The position numbers and the translations under genes were made by a program. The notes beneath the pieces were generated by a model, which made no database searches, was not told the origin of the DNA, and was given only the letters and a program-made list of their open reading frames with translations. A DNA stretch of 64,000 nt from JAUSIK01 sp964362915 (GTDB lineage: Archaea > Nanobdellota > Nanobdellia > Pacearchaeales > GW2011-AR1): NCBI GenBank assembly GCA_964362915.1, contig CAYIGH010000001.1, positions 30,519 to 94,518 on the forward strand. The letters run 5' to 3'. This document shows, piece by piece, positions 1 to 7,063 of the stretch; position 1 is the first letter of the stretch, and every line of letters begins with the position of its first letter.

Positions 1-54
1 ACAATCGGTTTAGGATATAAAGAACCAAAAAAAGATGTTTTGGTTTATAATTAA
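1..54 (+). CDS. C-terminal tail of a truncated protein
   Basis: The first frame is open from the window edge to a TAA at 52-54 and gives 17 residues ending in GYKEPKKDVLVYN. Only the tail is visible, so no family can be named; the IGLGY..P pattern is vaguely like the end of nitroreductase-type proteins, but this is weak. The frame could also be open by chance. The bases after it (55-217) hold no gene I can support. Confidence 0.3.
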   Translation, partial: TIGLGYKEPKKDVLVYN

Positions 55-184
55 TCACACTAAAACACAGGGGAAAAACAAAGTAGAAACTTCTTTAAAT
101 AGGGCTAAAAAATTTAATGAGGAGGTTAGAAAAATTTTATAATGTTGTAGTAATAAACTTAAATAATTTAGACAATAAATTCCC

Positions 185-200
185 ACAGTTTAAAAACTGT
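185..200. promoter_or_regulatory. Inverted repeat before the ribbon-helix-helix gene
   Basis: ACAGTTT (185-191) and AAACTGT (194-200) form a perfect 7-bp dyad with a 2-bp centre, ending 17 bp before the ATG at 218. Ribbon-helix-helix repressors usually bind short dyads in their own promoter, so this is a reasonable operator candidate. That is inference from position. Hairpins of this layout also occur at the ends of IS200/IS605 elements, but no transposase is seen here. Confidence 0.35.
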
Positions 201-217
201 AGTTTCCTTATTAGAGT

Positions 218-448
218 ATGAAAAAAATAAGAGTTAATATAACTGTAGATAAGGATTTGCTGAATAGAGCCAAAACAAAATTGCAGCTGTTCGGAGGGAA
301 ATTAAGCACTTTATTTAATGCGTTTCTTTCTGATTTTGTTAATACATTGGGAAAAGACGCCTCAAGTGGATATAAAATTTTGCAAAAGAAGATGGATGAT
401 CTTGAACAAAGATTAATAAAACTAGAAAATAAATATAGCAGGTTATGA
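218..448 (+). CDS. Ribbon-helix-helix (CopG/antitoxin-like) protein
   Basis: A 76-residue protein. Residues 3-12 (KIRVNITVDK) form the beta strand typical of ribbon-helix-helix DNA-binding proteins, followed by two helices (about 14-22 and 28-44). Residues 50-76 are a charged, heptad-like helix (KKMDDLEQRLIKLENKYSRL) that looks like a short coiled coil for oligomerisation. RHH proteins are usually local repressors or antitoxins. No toxin gene follows: the next gene is on the opposite strand and overlaps the last 6 bp. A dyad at 185-200 could be its operator. The fold is a fair call; the function is inferred from the family. Confidence 0.6.
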   Translation: MKKIRVNITVDKDLLNRAKTKLQLFGGKLSTLFNAFLSDFVNTLGKDASSGYKILQKKMDDLEQRLIKLENKYSRL

Positions 449-643
449 CAGGCAAGATCTCCTTATTAGAACTAAAAAGACGATTATGTAAAGGCCTAGA
501 ATAAATGGATTGTGAAAAATAATTATACCTAAAAGAGAAGATTTTACTTCATAGTTAGCTCCCTTTTCAATTGGTATTTTAATAAGATAAGAAAAAATTA
601 GAAGAATAAAGATTCCTAAGAGCAGTTTCATCTTTGCCTTCAT
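443..643 (-). CDS. Small two-helix membrane protein
   Basis: A 66-residue hydrophobic protein with two predicted membrane segments (about residues 6-22 and 46-62) joined by a short polar loop. I do not recognise a family. A TATA-like box on the minus strand (about 668-680) lies close to 30 nt before the ATG at 643, fitting a leaderless transcript and supporting a real gene. Its 3' end overlaps the convergent ribbon-helix-helix gene by 6 bp. Function unknown. Confidence 0.45.
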   Translation of the reverse strand: MKAKMKLLLGIFILLIFSYLIKIPIEKGANYEVKSSLLGIIIFHNPFILGLYIIVFLVLIRRSCLS

Positions 644-743
644 TGTTCAATTAATGTATTCTTGTATATAATTTTATCTAAATAATAATTTTATGCAGAA
701 ATGTTTATAAAGTCTTTTTTATAATAGTGCTTATAATTAAAAA

Positions 744-929
744 ATGGTAAAGTGCAGTTTTTGTAAAAAAGATATTGGAGAGGACTCTGTGTTTGAAGTA
801 TGCCAACCATGCGGACATAGGGTCTGGGGAGAAAAGATGTTTAAAGCAATAAAAGGAAATATGGAAAAAGCGAGAGAAATTGGGGATCTATATCAAGGCT
901 CTGTTAGTGATGACTTCAAGCCCGCATAA
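744..929 (+). CDS. Small zinc-ribbon-like protein
   Basis: A 61-residue protein with two CXXC pairs, C4/C7 (CSFC) and C20/C23 (CQPCGH), spaced as in a zinc ribbon, followed by an amphipathic helix (WGEKMFKAIKGNMEKAREIGDLY). The four cysteines very probably bind one zinc. It sits just upstream of the L21e/RNA polymerase operon, so a role in translation or transcription is possible, but this is guilt by association only. A TATA box (TTTATAAAG, about 703-711) precedes it. The exact function is not known to me. Confidence 0.6.
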   Translation: MVKCSFCKKDIGEDSVFEVCQPCGHRVWGEKMFKAIKGNMEKAREIGDLYQGSVSDDFKPA

Positions 930-931
930 CC

Positions 932-940
932 TTTATAAAC
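932..940 (+). promoter_or_regulatory. TATA box of the L21e operon
   Basis: The sequence CCTTTATAAA lies about 21-29 nt before the ATG at 961. This is the archaeal TATA-to-start distance, which predicts a leaderless mRNA and supports the start at 961 over the upstream in-frame ATG codons at 880 and 910. Confidence 0.55.
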
Positions 941-960
941 TAAGTCTTTTAGTTATTTCT

Positions 961-1221
961 ATGCTGAAAAGAAAAAAACCACGGACGAGAGGAAAAATCT
1001 CATTTAGTGATTACTTTCAAACATTTAAATCTGGAGATAGAGTAGCTGTAGCCAGAGAGATTAGTGTACCATTTGGATATTCTAAAAGGGTTCAGGGAAG
1101 AACAGGAAGCGTTATAAAAAAACAAGGCGAAGCTTATTATGTTGAGATAAATGACATTAAAAAAAAGAAGTACTATTTCATCAAACCAATTCATTTAAGA
1201 ATGATAAAGGGAGAAAGATGA
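961..1221 (+). CDS. rpl21e: 50S ribosomal protein L21e
   Basis: An 86-residue protein matching the archaeal/eukaryotic L21e family: a basic N-terminus (MLKRKKPRTRGK), then the SH3-like core (FKSGDRVAVA, then QGRTGSVIKKQGEAYYVEI) and a basic end. The frame stays open upstream to 880, but residues before MLKRKK do not fit the family and the TATA box at 932-940 points to 961. It overlaps the Rpo4 gene by 4 bp (ATGA), so it heads a translationally coupled operon with Rpo4, DUF655, S13, S4 and S11. Confidence 0.92.
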   Translation: MLKRKKPRTRGKISFSDYFQTFKSGDRVAVAREISVPFGYSKRVQGRTGSVIKKQGEAYYVEINDIKKKKYYFIKPIHLRMIKGER

Positions 1222-1517
1222 TAATTAATAAAAAGCCTTTAACAATGGAAGAAGTTGCTGTATACATAAAAAATGCAAAAGAGAGCCAGCCCTTAAATGA
1301 TTATCTAAAGAAATTTACGAAACTTTCCTTAGAAAAAGCCAATAAAATTAAAGAGTCTATTGCTGCATTGAACAATCCTAAAATTAAAGATGGGCATATT
1401 GTTAAGATAGTAGACTTCCTCCCGAAAGATCAAGAAGATGTTAATAAAATTCTTATAGACACCAGTTTAAATGAAGAGGAATCTCGCGCTATCCTTGAAA
1501 TTATTAAGAAAGACTGA
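1218..1517 (+). CDS. rpo4: DNA-directed RNA polymerase subunit Rpo4 (RpoF)
   Basis: A 99-residue all-helical protein of the archaeal Rpo4/Rpb4 family. Characteristic features are PLTMEEVAVYI near the N-terminus and the repeated helices ending in DFLPKDQEDVNKIL and LNEEESRAILEIIKKD, the HRDC-like region. Rpo4 pairs with Rpo7 to form the polymerase stalk that binds emerging RNA; Rpo7 is not in the window. The order L21e-Rpo4-DUF655 is conserved in archaea and supports the call. Confidence 0.88.
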   Translation: MIINKKPLTMEEVAVYIKNAKESQPLNDYLKKFTKLSLEKANKIKESIAALNNPKIKDGHIVKIVDFLPKDQEDVNKILIDTSLNEEESRAILEIIKKD

Positions 1518-1519
1518 AA

Positions 1520-2059
1520 ATGATGGAAAAAGATGACTATGCAATTGTTCTAGATTACTTACCCTATGGCTACCCTATGAGCGGAAAGCCGATGCCTATA
1601 GCTCAAGCCATAGGCGAGAAAACATTGGTGCTGCTTGAGCTAATACCTAGAAGGGGGGCAGTTATAGTCCAAAAAGAAAAGGTTTATATAGGCCAAGATA
1701 AGAGAGATAAGATACATTATATAGTGGGAAGAATCCCATTTGACAAGATCACAGAGACTGCGAAGATCCAACTGCAGGAGTTTGTAACCGGACTAGTTGC
1801 GGAGCAGGAAAAGAAATTTGTTGATTTCTTTAATAAAGCTCAGGCAATTAACACGCGCCTACATCAAATTGAACTTTTGACTGGATTTGGACAAAAGCAT
1901 ACTCAGGAAATAATAAAGACCAGAGAAGAAAAAGCTTTTGAGTCTTTTGAAGACATAAAGAAACGCGTGCCTAATATCCCGGATCCTAAAAAGGCCATAG
2001 AACGCAGGATTTTTGATGAACTTGCTCAAAAACAGAGATATCACTTATTTGTAAAGTAA
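1520..2059 (+). CDS. DUF655 family RNA-binding-like protein
   Basis: A 179-residue protein of the archaeal DUF655 family. It begins with the typical DDYAIVLDYLPYGYP stretch, continues with a small beta domain (AQAIGEKTLVLLELIPRRGA) and ends with a helix-hairpin-helix-like region (ELLTGFGQKHTQEIIKTREEK, FESFEDIKKRVPNIPDP). Members usually sit between Rpo4 and translation genes, and HhH plus OB-like features suggest nucleic-acid binding. The biochemical role is not established. The start could be 1520 or the adjacent ATG at 1523. Confidence 0.85.
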   Translation: MMEKDDYAIVLDYLPYGYPMSGKPMPIAQAIGEKTLVLLELIPRRGAVIVQKEKVYIGQDKRDKIHYIVGRIPFDKITETAKIQLQEFVTGLVAEQEKKFVDFFNKAQAINTRLHQIELLTGFGQKHTQEIIKTREEKAFESFEDIKKRVPNIPDPKKAIERRIFDELAQKQRYHLFVK

Positions 2060-2060
2060 A

Positions 2061-2570
2061 ATGACAGAAACAATAAAGATTCAGAAGAAAAACTCTGATA
2101 TAGAAGCAGAACCGGAAATATTGGTAAGAATCTTAGGATGCGACATTCCTGGTTCGAAAAATTTGTATCTTGGCTTGACTTATATTAAGGGAATATCGTG
2201 GGCTGTTTCTAATGCTATTTGTATCAAGTTGCATATTCCAAAATCGAAAAAAATATATGAATTATCAAAGGAAGAAATTCAACATATAGAAGAGTTTCTA
2301 AGAAAATTGCCTATTCCTGAATTTTTGAAGAACAGAAGATTTGACCAGGAAACAGGTGAAACTATACATTATTATGGTACTGATTTGGACATAAAGAAAG
2401 AGTTTGATATAAAGAGGCTAATAAAGATGAAGAGCTATAGGGGAATAAGACATGCTACAGGACAGCCGGTAAGGGGGCAAAAAACAAGGTCACATTTTAG
2501 AAACAGAAAAAATAAAAAAACTGCTGGAATAAAAAAGAAGGAGAAAACTATAGAGGGTAAAGAAAAATGA
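2061..2570 (+). CDS. rps13: 30S ribosomal protein S13
   Basis: A 169-residue S13. The core is recognisable: EILVRILGCDIPGSKNLYLG (H2TH start), GISWAVSNAICIKL, and the conserved C-terminal SYRGIRHATGQPVRGQKTRS that contacts 16S rRNA and the tRNA. Both ends are longer than in bacteria, as usual in archaea; the last 25 residues are a lysine-rich tail. It starts 1 nt after the DUF655 stop and overlaps rps4 by 4 bp, so it is in the same operon. Confidence 0.95.
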   Translation: MTETIKIQKKNSDIEAEPEILVRILGCDIPGSKNLYLGLTYIKGISWAVSNAICIKLHIPKSKKIYELSKEEIQHIEEFLRKLPIPEFLKNRRFDQETGETIHYYGTDLDIKKEFDIKRLIKMKSYRGIRHATGQPVRGQKTRSHFRNRKNKKTAGIKKKEKTIEGKEK

Positions 2571-3079
2571 AGAGAAAAAAAAGATTATACAGTAGACCAA
2601 TGAAGCTATATCAAAAGAGCAGAATAGAAGAAGAGAATGTGCTAGTTAAAAAATATGGACTAAAGAATAAAAAAGAAATCTGGAAGACACTAGCCAGGAT
2701 AAATTATTTTAGAAAGAGGGCTATGGCTCTTACCAAAGTGTCTGATGAAGAACAAAGAGTATTTTTTAGTAAATTGAAAAATATTGGACTAGACATTAAA
2801 TCTATTCCAGATGTTTTAGCATTAAAAATTGAAGATCTATTAAGAAGGAGATTGCCTAGTATTGTTGTTTATAAAGGAATTGCTAATACTGTTAAGCAAG
2901 CCAGGCAAATGGTTGTTCATAAGAGGATTAGAGTTCACGATAAGATTATCGATTCTCCTAGTTATATAGTGCCTGTTTATTTGGAAGATAAGATAACTAT
3001 AAAAGAAAAAGCTCCTAAAAAATCTGAAACATTTAAATCAGAAAATGACAGTGCTGTTCAGGCAGAGGCAGGCATCTAA
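2567..3079 (+). CDS. rps4: 30S ribosomal protein S4
   Basis: A 170-residue S4/S9e-type primary 16S rRNA-binding protein. The N-terminus is strongly basic, the middle has the helical domain (KEIWKTLARINYFRKRAMAL), and about residues 94-130 hold the S4 RNA-binding domain (LLRRRLPSIVVYKG, QARQMVVHKRIRVHDKII). The C-terminal 25 residues are a polar tail. Its stop overlaps the rps11 start by one base (TAATG), a coupling junction. Gene order S13-S4-S11-Rpo3 is classical for archaea. Confidence 0.95.
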   Translation: MKRKKRLYSRPMKLYQKSRIEEENVLVKKYGLKNKKEIWKTLARINYFRKRAMALTKVSDEEQRVFFSKLKNIGLDIKSIPDVLALKIEDLLRRRLPSIVVYKGIANTVKQARQMVVHKRIRVHDKIIDSPSYIVPVYLEDKITIKEKAPKKSETFKSENDSAVQAEAGI

Positions 3080-3528
3080 TGGAAAATATTGCAGAAGAAA
3101 TAACTATGGGAGAAAGTAGAGAAAGGGAGGAAAAAGCGAGGAAAAAGGAGGAGAAAGATAGAATAGGAATCGCCTATGTTTATAGTTCTCCAAATAATAC
3201 TATTGTTCATATTACTGATTTAGCTGGCAATACTTTGTCTCGTGTCAGTGGCGGAATGATAACTAAACATTCTAGATTGAAGTCGAACCCTACAATAGCA
3301 ATGTTTGCTGCAAAGAAAGCTGCTGAAAGGCCGCGAGATCTTGGGATTACAAGTTTATATATCAGAATGAGAGCCCAAACAGGGAGTTCGGGTCATGGCC
3401 CTGGAGCCCATGCTAGTATAAAAACGTTGGGAAAAGAAGGATTTAAGATTATAAGTGTTTTAGATACTACAAAAGTTCCTAGAGGAGGACCAAAAAAGAA
3501 AGGTGGCCGCAGAGGGAGGAGAGTGTAA
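3079..3528 (+). CDS. rps11: 30S ribosomal protein S11
   Basis: A 149-residue S11 with an added, highly charged N-terminal stretch of about 30 residues. The family core is clear: GIAYVYSSPNNTIVHITDLAG, SRVSGGMITKHSRLKSNPTIAM, MRAQTGSSGHGPGAHASIKT and the basic C-terminus TKVPRGGPKKKGGRRGRRV. It lies on the small-subunit platform. A TATA-like AGATTTAAAAAATAT just after its stop suggests that the following rpo3 may also have its own promoter. Confidence 0.95.
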   Translation: MENIAEEITMGESREREEKARKKEEKDRIGIAYVYSSPNNTIVHITDLAGNTLSRVSGGMITKHSRLKSNPTIAMFAAKKAAERPRDLGITSLYIRMRAQTGSSGHGPGAHASIKTLGKEGFKIISVLDTTKVPRGGPKKKGGRRGRRV

Positions 3529-3559
3529 GATTTAAAAAATATCTTAACATCAAATTAAA

Positions 3560-4258
3560 ATGACTATTATTCAAAACACGCCTGAAAAGATTATAATAAG
3601 AATTGAGGCAAATGAGCCATTAGCTAACGCTATAAGAAGGAGTGTTAGTGAAATACCTGTTCTTGCAATAGACGAAGTAGAGGTCTTTAAGAATGACTCT
3701 GCCTTGTATGATGAGATTCTAGCACATAGACTTGGCCTTATTCTGTTAAAAACTGAAAAAAATATGAATGAAAAAACTAAAATAGAATTTAAATTAGTTA
3801 AGAATGGGCCCTGTGTGGTTTATGCGGAAGATTTAGATGGGTCTGGCGAGGTTGTATACAAAAAGATGCCTCTTACTATTCTAGGAGATGATCATAAACT
3901 AGAATTGGTTGCGACTGCTATGCTTGGAAAAGGAATGGAACATGCGAAATATATTCCTGGACTTTGTTACTATAGGCATCTACTAGAAGTGAGCTCTTCT
4001 TCTCCTAAAATAGATCGAATTGTAGAACATTCTAAAGGCCTTATCAAACCTGAGAAAAGTGAGGGAAAATGGATATGTGATCTAAATGATTCTGAATTAG
4101 ATGATATAGAAGCAGAAGATAAAGAAGCTATTAAAGATTCTTCTGAAATGCTTCTTGTAATTGAATCTTTTGGCAATATGGCTGCTAAAGATATTTTATT
4201 AAAGGCAATTAATGCATTATCAGATAATTTAGATCTCTTTGAGAAGAAAATATCGTGA
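3560..4258 (+). CDS. rpo3: DNA-directed RNA polymerase subunit Rpo3 (RpoD)
   Basis: A 232-residue RNA polymerase subunit D, the archaeal counterpart of bacterial alpha/eukaryotic Rpb3. The dimerisation motif LANAIRRSVSEIPVLAIDEVE (about residues 20-40) and EILAHRLGLILL (about 54-65) are diagnostic. Some archaeal D subunits carry an Fe-S domain; no cysteine cluster for it is visible here (only C87, C136 and C172). It assembles with Rpo11 to nucleate the enzyme. In many archaea L18e, L13, S9 and rpo10 follow; here the cluster stops. Confidence 0.93.
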   Translation: MTIIQNTPEKIIIRIEANEPLANAIRRSVSEIPVLAIDEVEVFKNDSALYDEILAHRLGLILLKTEKNMNEKTKIEFKLVKNGPCVVYAEDLDGSGEVVYKKMPLTILGDDHKLELVATAMLGKGMEHAKYIPGLCYYRHLLEVSSSSPKIDRIVEHSKGLIKPEKSEGKWICDLNDSELDDIEAEDKEAIKDSSEMLLVIESFGNMAAKDILLKAINALSDNLDLFEKKIS

Positions 4259-4299
4259 ATTCTAGTAATTGGAGTAAATTTCTGTCCAGAATTTCCGTA

Positions 4300-4344
4300 A
4301 TAGATAATTCTCAAGAAACTATTCTAATCAAGAGAATTATCTAT
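4300..4344 (+). terminator. Long hairpin after rpo3
   Basis: A 13-bp perfect inverted repeat: 4300-4312 (ATAGATAATTCTC reading inwards) pairs with 4332-4344, with a 19-nt loop. It begins about 40 bp after the rpo3 stop and lies before the next promoter (TTTATATATG, about 4379-4390). It could mark the 3' end of the ribosomal operon mRNA or protect it. Archaeal terminators are usually T-runs rather than hairpins, so the role is inferred. Confidence 0.4.
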
Positions 4345-4407
4345 AATGTAATTGTTCCTTGATTTTAGTAATCAAAAACGTTTATATATGATATTTTTTA
4401 TTTCATT

Positions 4408-4890
4408 ATGATGGGGTCGCTAATTGGCCTATTAAAAAGAGGCAGTGCATATGCTTTTATTGCAGGGGCTTATGGAATAAGTATAATTAGTTTAGAAAAA
4501 CTGAGCGAGGGCCCTGATGAAAATCCAACGAAACTAGAAGAAACTATTATTAATGAAAGAGATAGATATCCTTTATATTTTATTGATAGGGGCTTTATAG
4601 GAATACTCTTATCTGAAGGAAAGGGCAATAATATAGGAGATATAAACGGGGATTCTTTTTTTGATTTTTTAGAGATTATAGATAAGAAGATAGTTTATTT
4701 CCAAAATGATAAGAAAGGAAATTTTTACAGAAGAGATATAGCAATATTGAATGGTTTTATGAGATTGGATTATTCTTCAGAAAAAGGAAGCAGAATTGTA
4801 ATAGATGACTTAAATGGTGATAAAAGAGCAGATATTATTCTAATAGATTCATCAAGAAATGTCAGATTCTTTGAGAGAGCAAGGCAATAA
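4408..4890 (+). CDS. VCBS/FG-GAP-like protein with calcium loops
   Basis: A 160-residue protein with a hydrophobic N-terminus (about residues 13-30), probably a signal or anchor. Two repeats, NIGDINGDSFFDFLEI and VIDDLNGDKRADIILID, match the DXNXDGXXD calcium-binding loops of FG-GAP/VCBS repeats, which normally occur as blades of larger beta-propellers. Two copies are far too few for a propeller, so it may be a fragment, a minimal calcium-binding domain or a multimer. A box at about 4379-4390 gives it its own promoter. Likely outside the cell; function unknown. Confidence 0.5.
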   Translation: MMGSLIGLLKRGSAYAFIAGAYGISIISLEKLSEGPDENPTKLEETIINERDRYPLYFIDRGFIGILLSEGKGNNIGDINGDSFFDFLEIIDKKIVYFQNDKKGNFYRRDIAILNGFMRLDYSSEKGSRIVIDDLNGDKRADIILIDSSRNVRFFERARQ

Positions 4891-4922
4891 TCTTATAAAC
4901 AGTTTAAGATTTTATGCAATGG

Positions 4923-5006
4923 GCGGGAGTGCCGGAGCGGTCAAACGGGCTGCCTTGAGGTGGCAGTGGCTCAGTGCCTGCGAAGGTTCGATTCCTTCCT
5001 CCCGCA
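4923..5006 (+). tRNA. tRNA-Leu (anticodon GAG)
   Basis: Acceptor GCGGGAG (4923-4929) pairs with CTCCCGC (4999-5005) and A5006 is the discriminator. The anticodon arm CTGCC-TTGAGGT-GGCAG gives anticodon GAG. The variable region is long (TGGCTCAGTGCCTGC), as in class II tRNA-Leu. The T arm GAAGG-TTCGATT-CCTTC is complete. No CCA is encoded and there is no intron. A TATA-like CTTATAAAC (about 4893-4901) lies upstream. Confidence 0.95.
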
Positions 5007-5044
5007 TTGGAAAAAAATAATAAATAACTTAAAACATTTTAATT

Positions 5045-5431
5045 TTACCTGTATTGTGGCCGTATTTTTAGAGATACAGAGTATAGTATGAAAGAAAAGA
5101 ATACTCCTATTGAATCTAAAAGAACATCAGAAAAAGAACTACTTCTTCCTGGAACGAAATACTGATGAAATTCATCTAGAAGGCTATATGTAAATGATAA
5201 TATGATTGCTAATGAAATTGAATCTTTATTTTTCCCCTTAACTAAAGATATTAAGAGAAAGAATGTCAAGAGAAAGAATATAATTATATGATAAATTATT
5301 GTGTTTGTTCCTGTGCCTCCTAGTTTAGGGGTTTTTTCGAATGATAGAGATGAAAAATAGAATATTATAAGTCCAATTGCTACTGTAATTGTCCAAGATA
5401 TTTTATTATGCTTTTCAAACCATTTTATCAT
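5045..5431 (-). CDS. VanZ-like membrane protein
   Basis: A 128-residue VanZ-family protein with four predicted membrane helices. The family signature is present: LLDEFHQYFVPGRSSSFSDV (about residues 84-103) followed by LLDSIG. VanZ proteins are small membrane proteins linked in some bacteria to glycopeptide resistance; their reaction is unknown. Its N-terminus (WFEKHNKISWTITV) is nearly identical to that of a broken copy at 56150-56538, so the two are paralogues. It stands alone, divergent from the site-2 protease gene. Confidence 0.8.
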   Translation of the reverse strand: MIKWFEKHNKISWTITVAIGLIIFYFSSLSFEKTPKLGGTGTNTIIYHIIIFFLLTFFLLISLVKGKNKDSISLAIILSFTYSLLDEFHQYFVPGRSSSFSDVLLDSIGVFFSFILYSVSLKIRPQYR

Positions 5432-5473
5432 ATTTTCGATAGATTTATTTAGGATATAAATTTATGCGATATA

Positions 5474-6070
5474 ATGAAGTTTAACTCTAGAGAAATAAAA
5501 GATTTATTTTTAGCAGGAATTATGATTTCATTAGCTTTTGCCATTCTTTTAGCAGGAGGATATAATTCTCTAATTTCATTTAATCCTGTTTTATTCTTAG
5601 CTTTTATTGTGGCTTTTTTTACAGCAGGAACTGGATTTTTATTGCACGAATTGATGCATAAATATCTTGCCCAAAGATATAAATTATTGGCTGAATTTCA
5701 TGCTTTTTATAATATGTTATGGTTGGCCCTGCTCTTTTCTTTATTTGGCTTTATTATGGCTGCTCCTGGTGCAGTCTTTATTAGGGGCGCAATTAATAGG
5801 GGGAAAAATGGAAAAATATCTCTTGCTGGGCCTATGACAAATATTATCTTAGGAATTATATTCTTGATTCTATTAATGGTAAATGGAAATGGAGGAATGC
5901 TGGGATTTTTTCTAGGTACTGGCTTGACAATTAACGCCTTGCTTGGGGCCTTTAATATGATTCCTTTAATGCCTTTTGATGGCGCTAAAGTCCTTGCTTG
6001 GAATAAGAGCGTTTATTGGCTTACAACTGGAGCCGCTATTCTTTTGTTTTTATTTGCTCTTATTATATGA
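5474..6070 (+). CDS. Site-2 protease family (M50) membrane metallopeptidase
   Basis: A 198-residue polytopic membrane protein. The zinc-binding motif HELMH is at residues 58-62 within a membrane helix, and the second motif, NMIPLMPFDG with D169, is near the C-terminus; together these define intramembrane site-2 proteases. No PDZ or CBS domain is attached, so this is a minimal version. The family cleaves membrane-anchored substrates within the bilayer; the substrate here is unknown. It shares a short intergenic region with the divergent VanZ gene. Confidence 0.85.
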   Translation: MKFNSREIKDLFLAGIMISLAFAILLAGGYNSLISFNPVLFLAFIVAFFTAGTGFLLHELMHKYLAQRYKLLAEFHAFYNMLWLALLFSLFGFIMAAPGAVFIRGAINRGKNGKISLAGPMTNIILGIIFLILLMVNGNGGMLGFFLGTGLTINALLGAFNMIPLMPFDGAKVLAWNKSVYWLTTGAAILLFLFALII

Positions 6071-6124
6071 GACTATTACTTGCTTTGCACAAATGCTTAT
6101 AAGGACTTTTTATTTATATCTAAT

Positions 6125-6487
6125 ATGGTTTGGAAAAGAGGAAAGAGAGGCAAATCATTATTTAATTTTTTATTTTTTTATAATAGTAGAACGGAGAATT
6201 TGGAGAATAAGACTAATGAGCGCGAACATTACGACAATAAATTCCTTAAAGTCTTTGATAATTGTAATTACAAAATATGGGGAAAGAAACTGGAAAAACC
6301 TGTTGTTGCGGTTTTTGTCAAAGAGGCTAGAGATTACTTGGCTATGGAAAAAGATCCGATAATTCTTTCTTTTATGATGTCTAGTTATTTTTTATATGCT
6401 GATCAATGCAAGAAAGAAGGATTAGAGCCAAAAATTGGGGAACTTAAATATCGAATAACCAGATACGATCCTCGGCTTTTTGTTTAA
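6125..6487 (+). CDS. Hypothetical protein
   Basis: I chose the ATG at 6125 (120 residues) because a TATA box (CTTATAAGG, about 6096-6104) sits about 25 nt before it, whereas the upstream in-frame ATG at 6080 precedes that box. The N-terminus is basic, and the rest is a soluble alpha/beta-looking protein with FMMSSYFLYADQCKKEGLEP and a C-terminal YRITRYDPRLFV. I do not recognise a family. It precedes Spt5 by about 75 bp with a separate promoter-like region. Confidence 0.5.
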   Translation: MVWKRGKRGKSLFNFLFFYNSRTENLENKTNEREHYDNKFLKVFDNCNYKIWGKKLEKPVVAVFVKEARDYLAMEKDPIILSFMMSSYFLYADQCKKEGLEPKIGELKYRITRYDPRLFV

Positions 6488-6562
6488 AAAGCAAAACCTT
6501 AAAAACCTTTAATTTTTTAAAGAATTACTACTTCTTAATATTGGGGGTAGTGGAGATCAGAA

Positions 6563-7063
6563 ATGATATTTATAGTAAAGGTAACAACTAATAAAGAAGA
6601 CAAGGTTATAAATATGATTAGCGAGAGAGCTATTAAAAAAAATCTTTCTATTCTTTCTTTAGCCAGGCCACACGGATTAAAAGGATATATTATTTTAGAA
6701 GCAAGTGATAGAGATTCTGCAGAAGAGTGCGCATTTAATTTGCCTTATGTAAAGGGCATTGTGAAGAAAACAGTTGAATATGAAGAAATCAAGAATATGC
6801 TAGAACCAAAGATAGAAGATTACAATATTGAAGTTGGAGATATTGTTGAGATGATTGGACAAACTTTCAAAGGAGAAAAGGCAAAAGTTATTAGAATTGA
6901 CAAAACTAAAGGCGAAATAGTTGTTTCTCTTTTGGGCGCCTCTGTACCTATTCCTGTAACAGTTAAAATAGATAACGTAAAGGTCATAAGACGCGAAAAA
7001 GAAGATAGTGAAAGCAAGGAAGAAATAAAAGAGGAGGATTTAGATTTAGAAAATGAAAGTTAA
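6563..7063 (+). CDS. spt5: Transcription elongation factor Spt5 (NusG family)
   Basis: A 166-residue NusG/Spt5. Residues 1-78 form the NGN domain (MIFIVKVTTNKEDKVINMI, HGLKGYIILEA, LPYVKGIV) that closes the RNA polymerase clamp, and residues 90-145 form a KOW domain (VGDIVEMIGQTFKGEKAKVIRID). The last 20 residues are acidic (SESKEEIKEEDLDLENES), longer than usual. It overlaps rpl11 by 11 bp, the conserved archaeal Spt5-L11 order. SecE, often upstream, is not seen here. Confidence 0.92.
   Translation: MIFIVKVTTNKEDKVINMISERAIKKNLSILSLARPHGLKGYIILEASDRDSAEECAFNLPYVKGIVKKTVEYEEIKNMLEPKIEDYNIEVGDIVEMIGQTFKGEKAKVIRIDKTKGEIVVSLLGASVPIPVTVKIDNVKVIRREKEDSESKEEIKEEDLDLENES

Noticed and set aside
117..221. 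Short ORF of 34 codons overlapping the ribbon-helix-helix start (MRRLEKFYN...)
   Set aside because: It overlaps the dyad and has no family resemblance; the length and composition fit chance in AT-rich DNA.
880..960. Upstream extension of L21e to ATG 880
   Set aside because: The added residues do not fit L21e, overlap the zinc-ribbon gene and lie before the TATA box at 932-940.
4408..4890. Beta-propeller (integrin-like) protein
   Set aside because: Only two calcium-loop repeats are present, too few for a propeller; only a VCBS-like label is justified.
5976..6362. Plus-strand ORF of 128 codons across the site-2 protease end
   Set aside because: It is in another frame of the protease and the following gene, has no recognisable domain and overlaps both.
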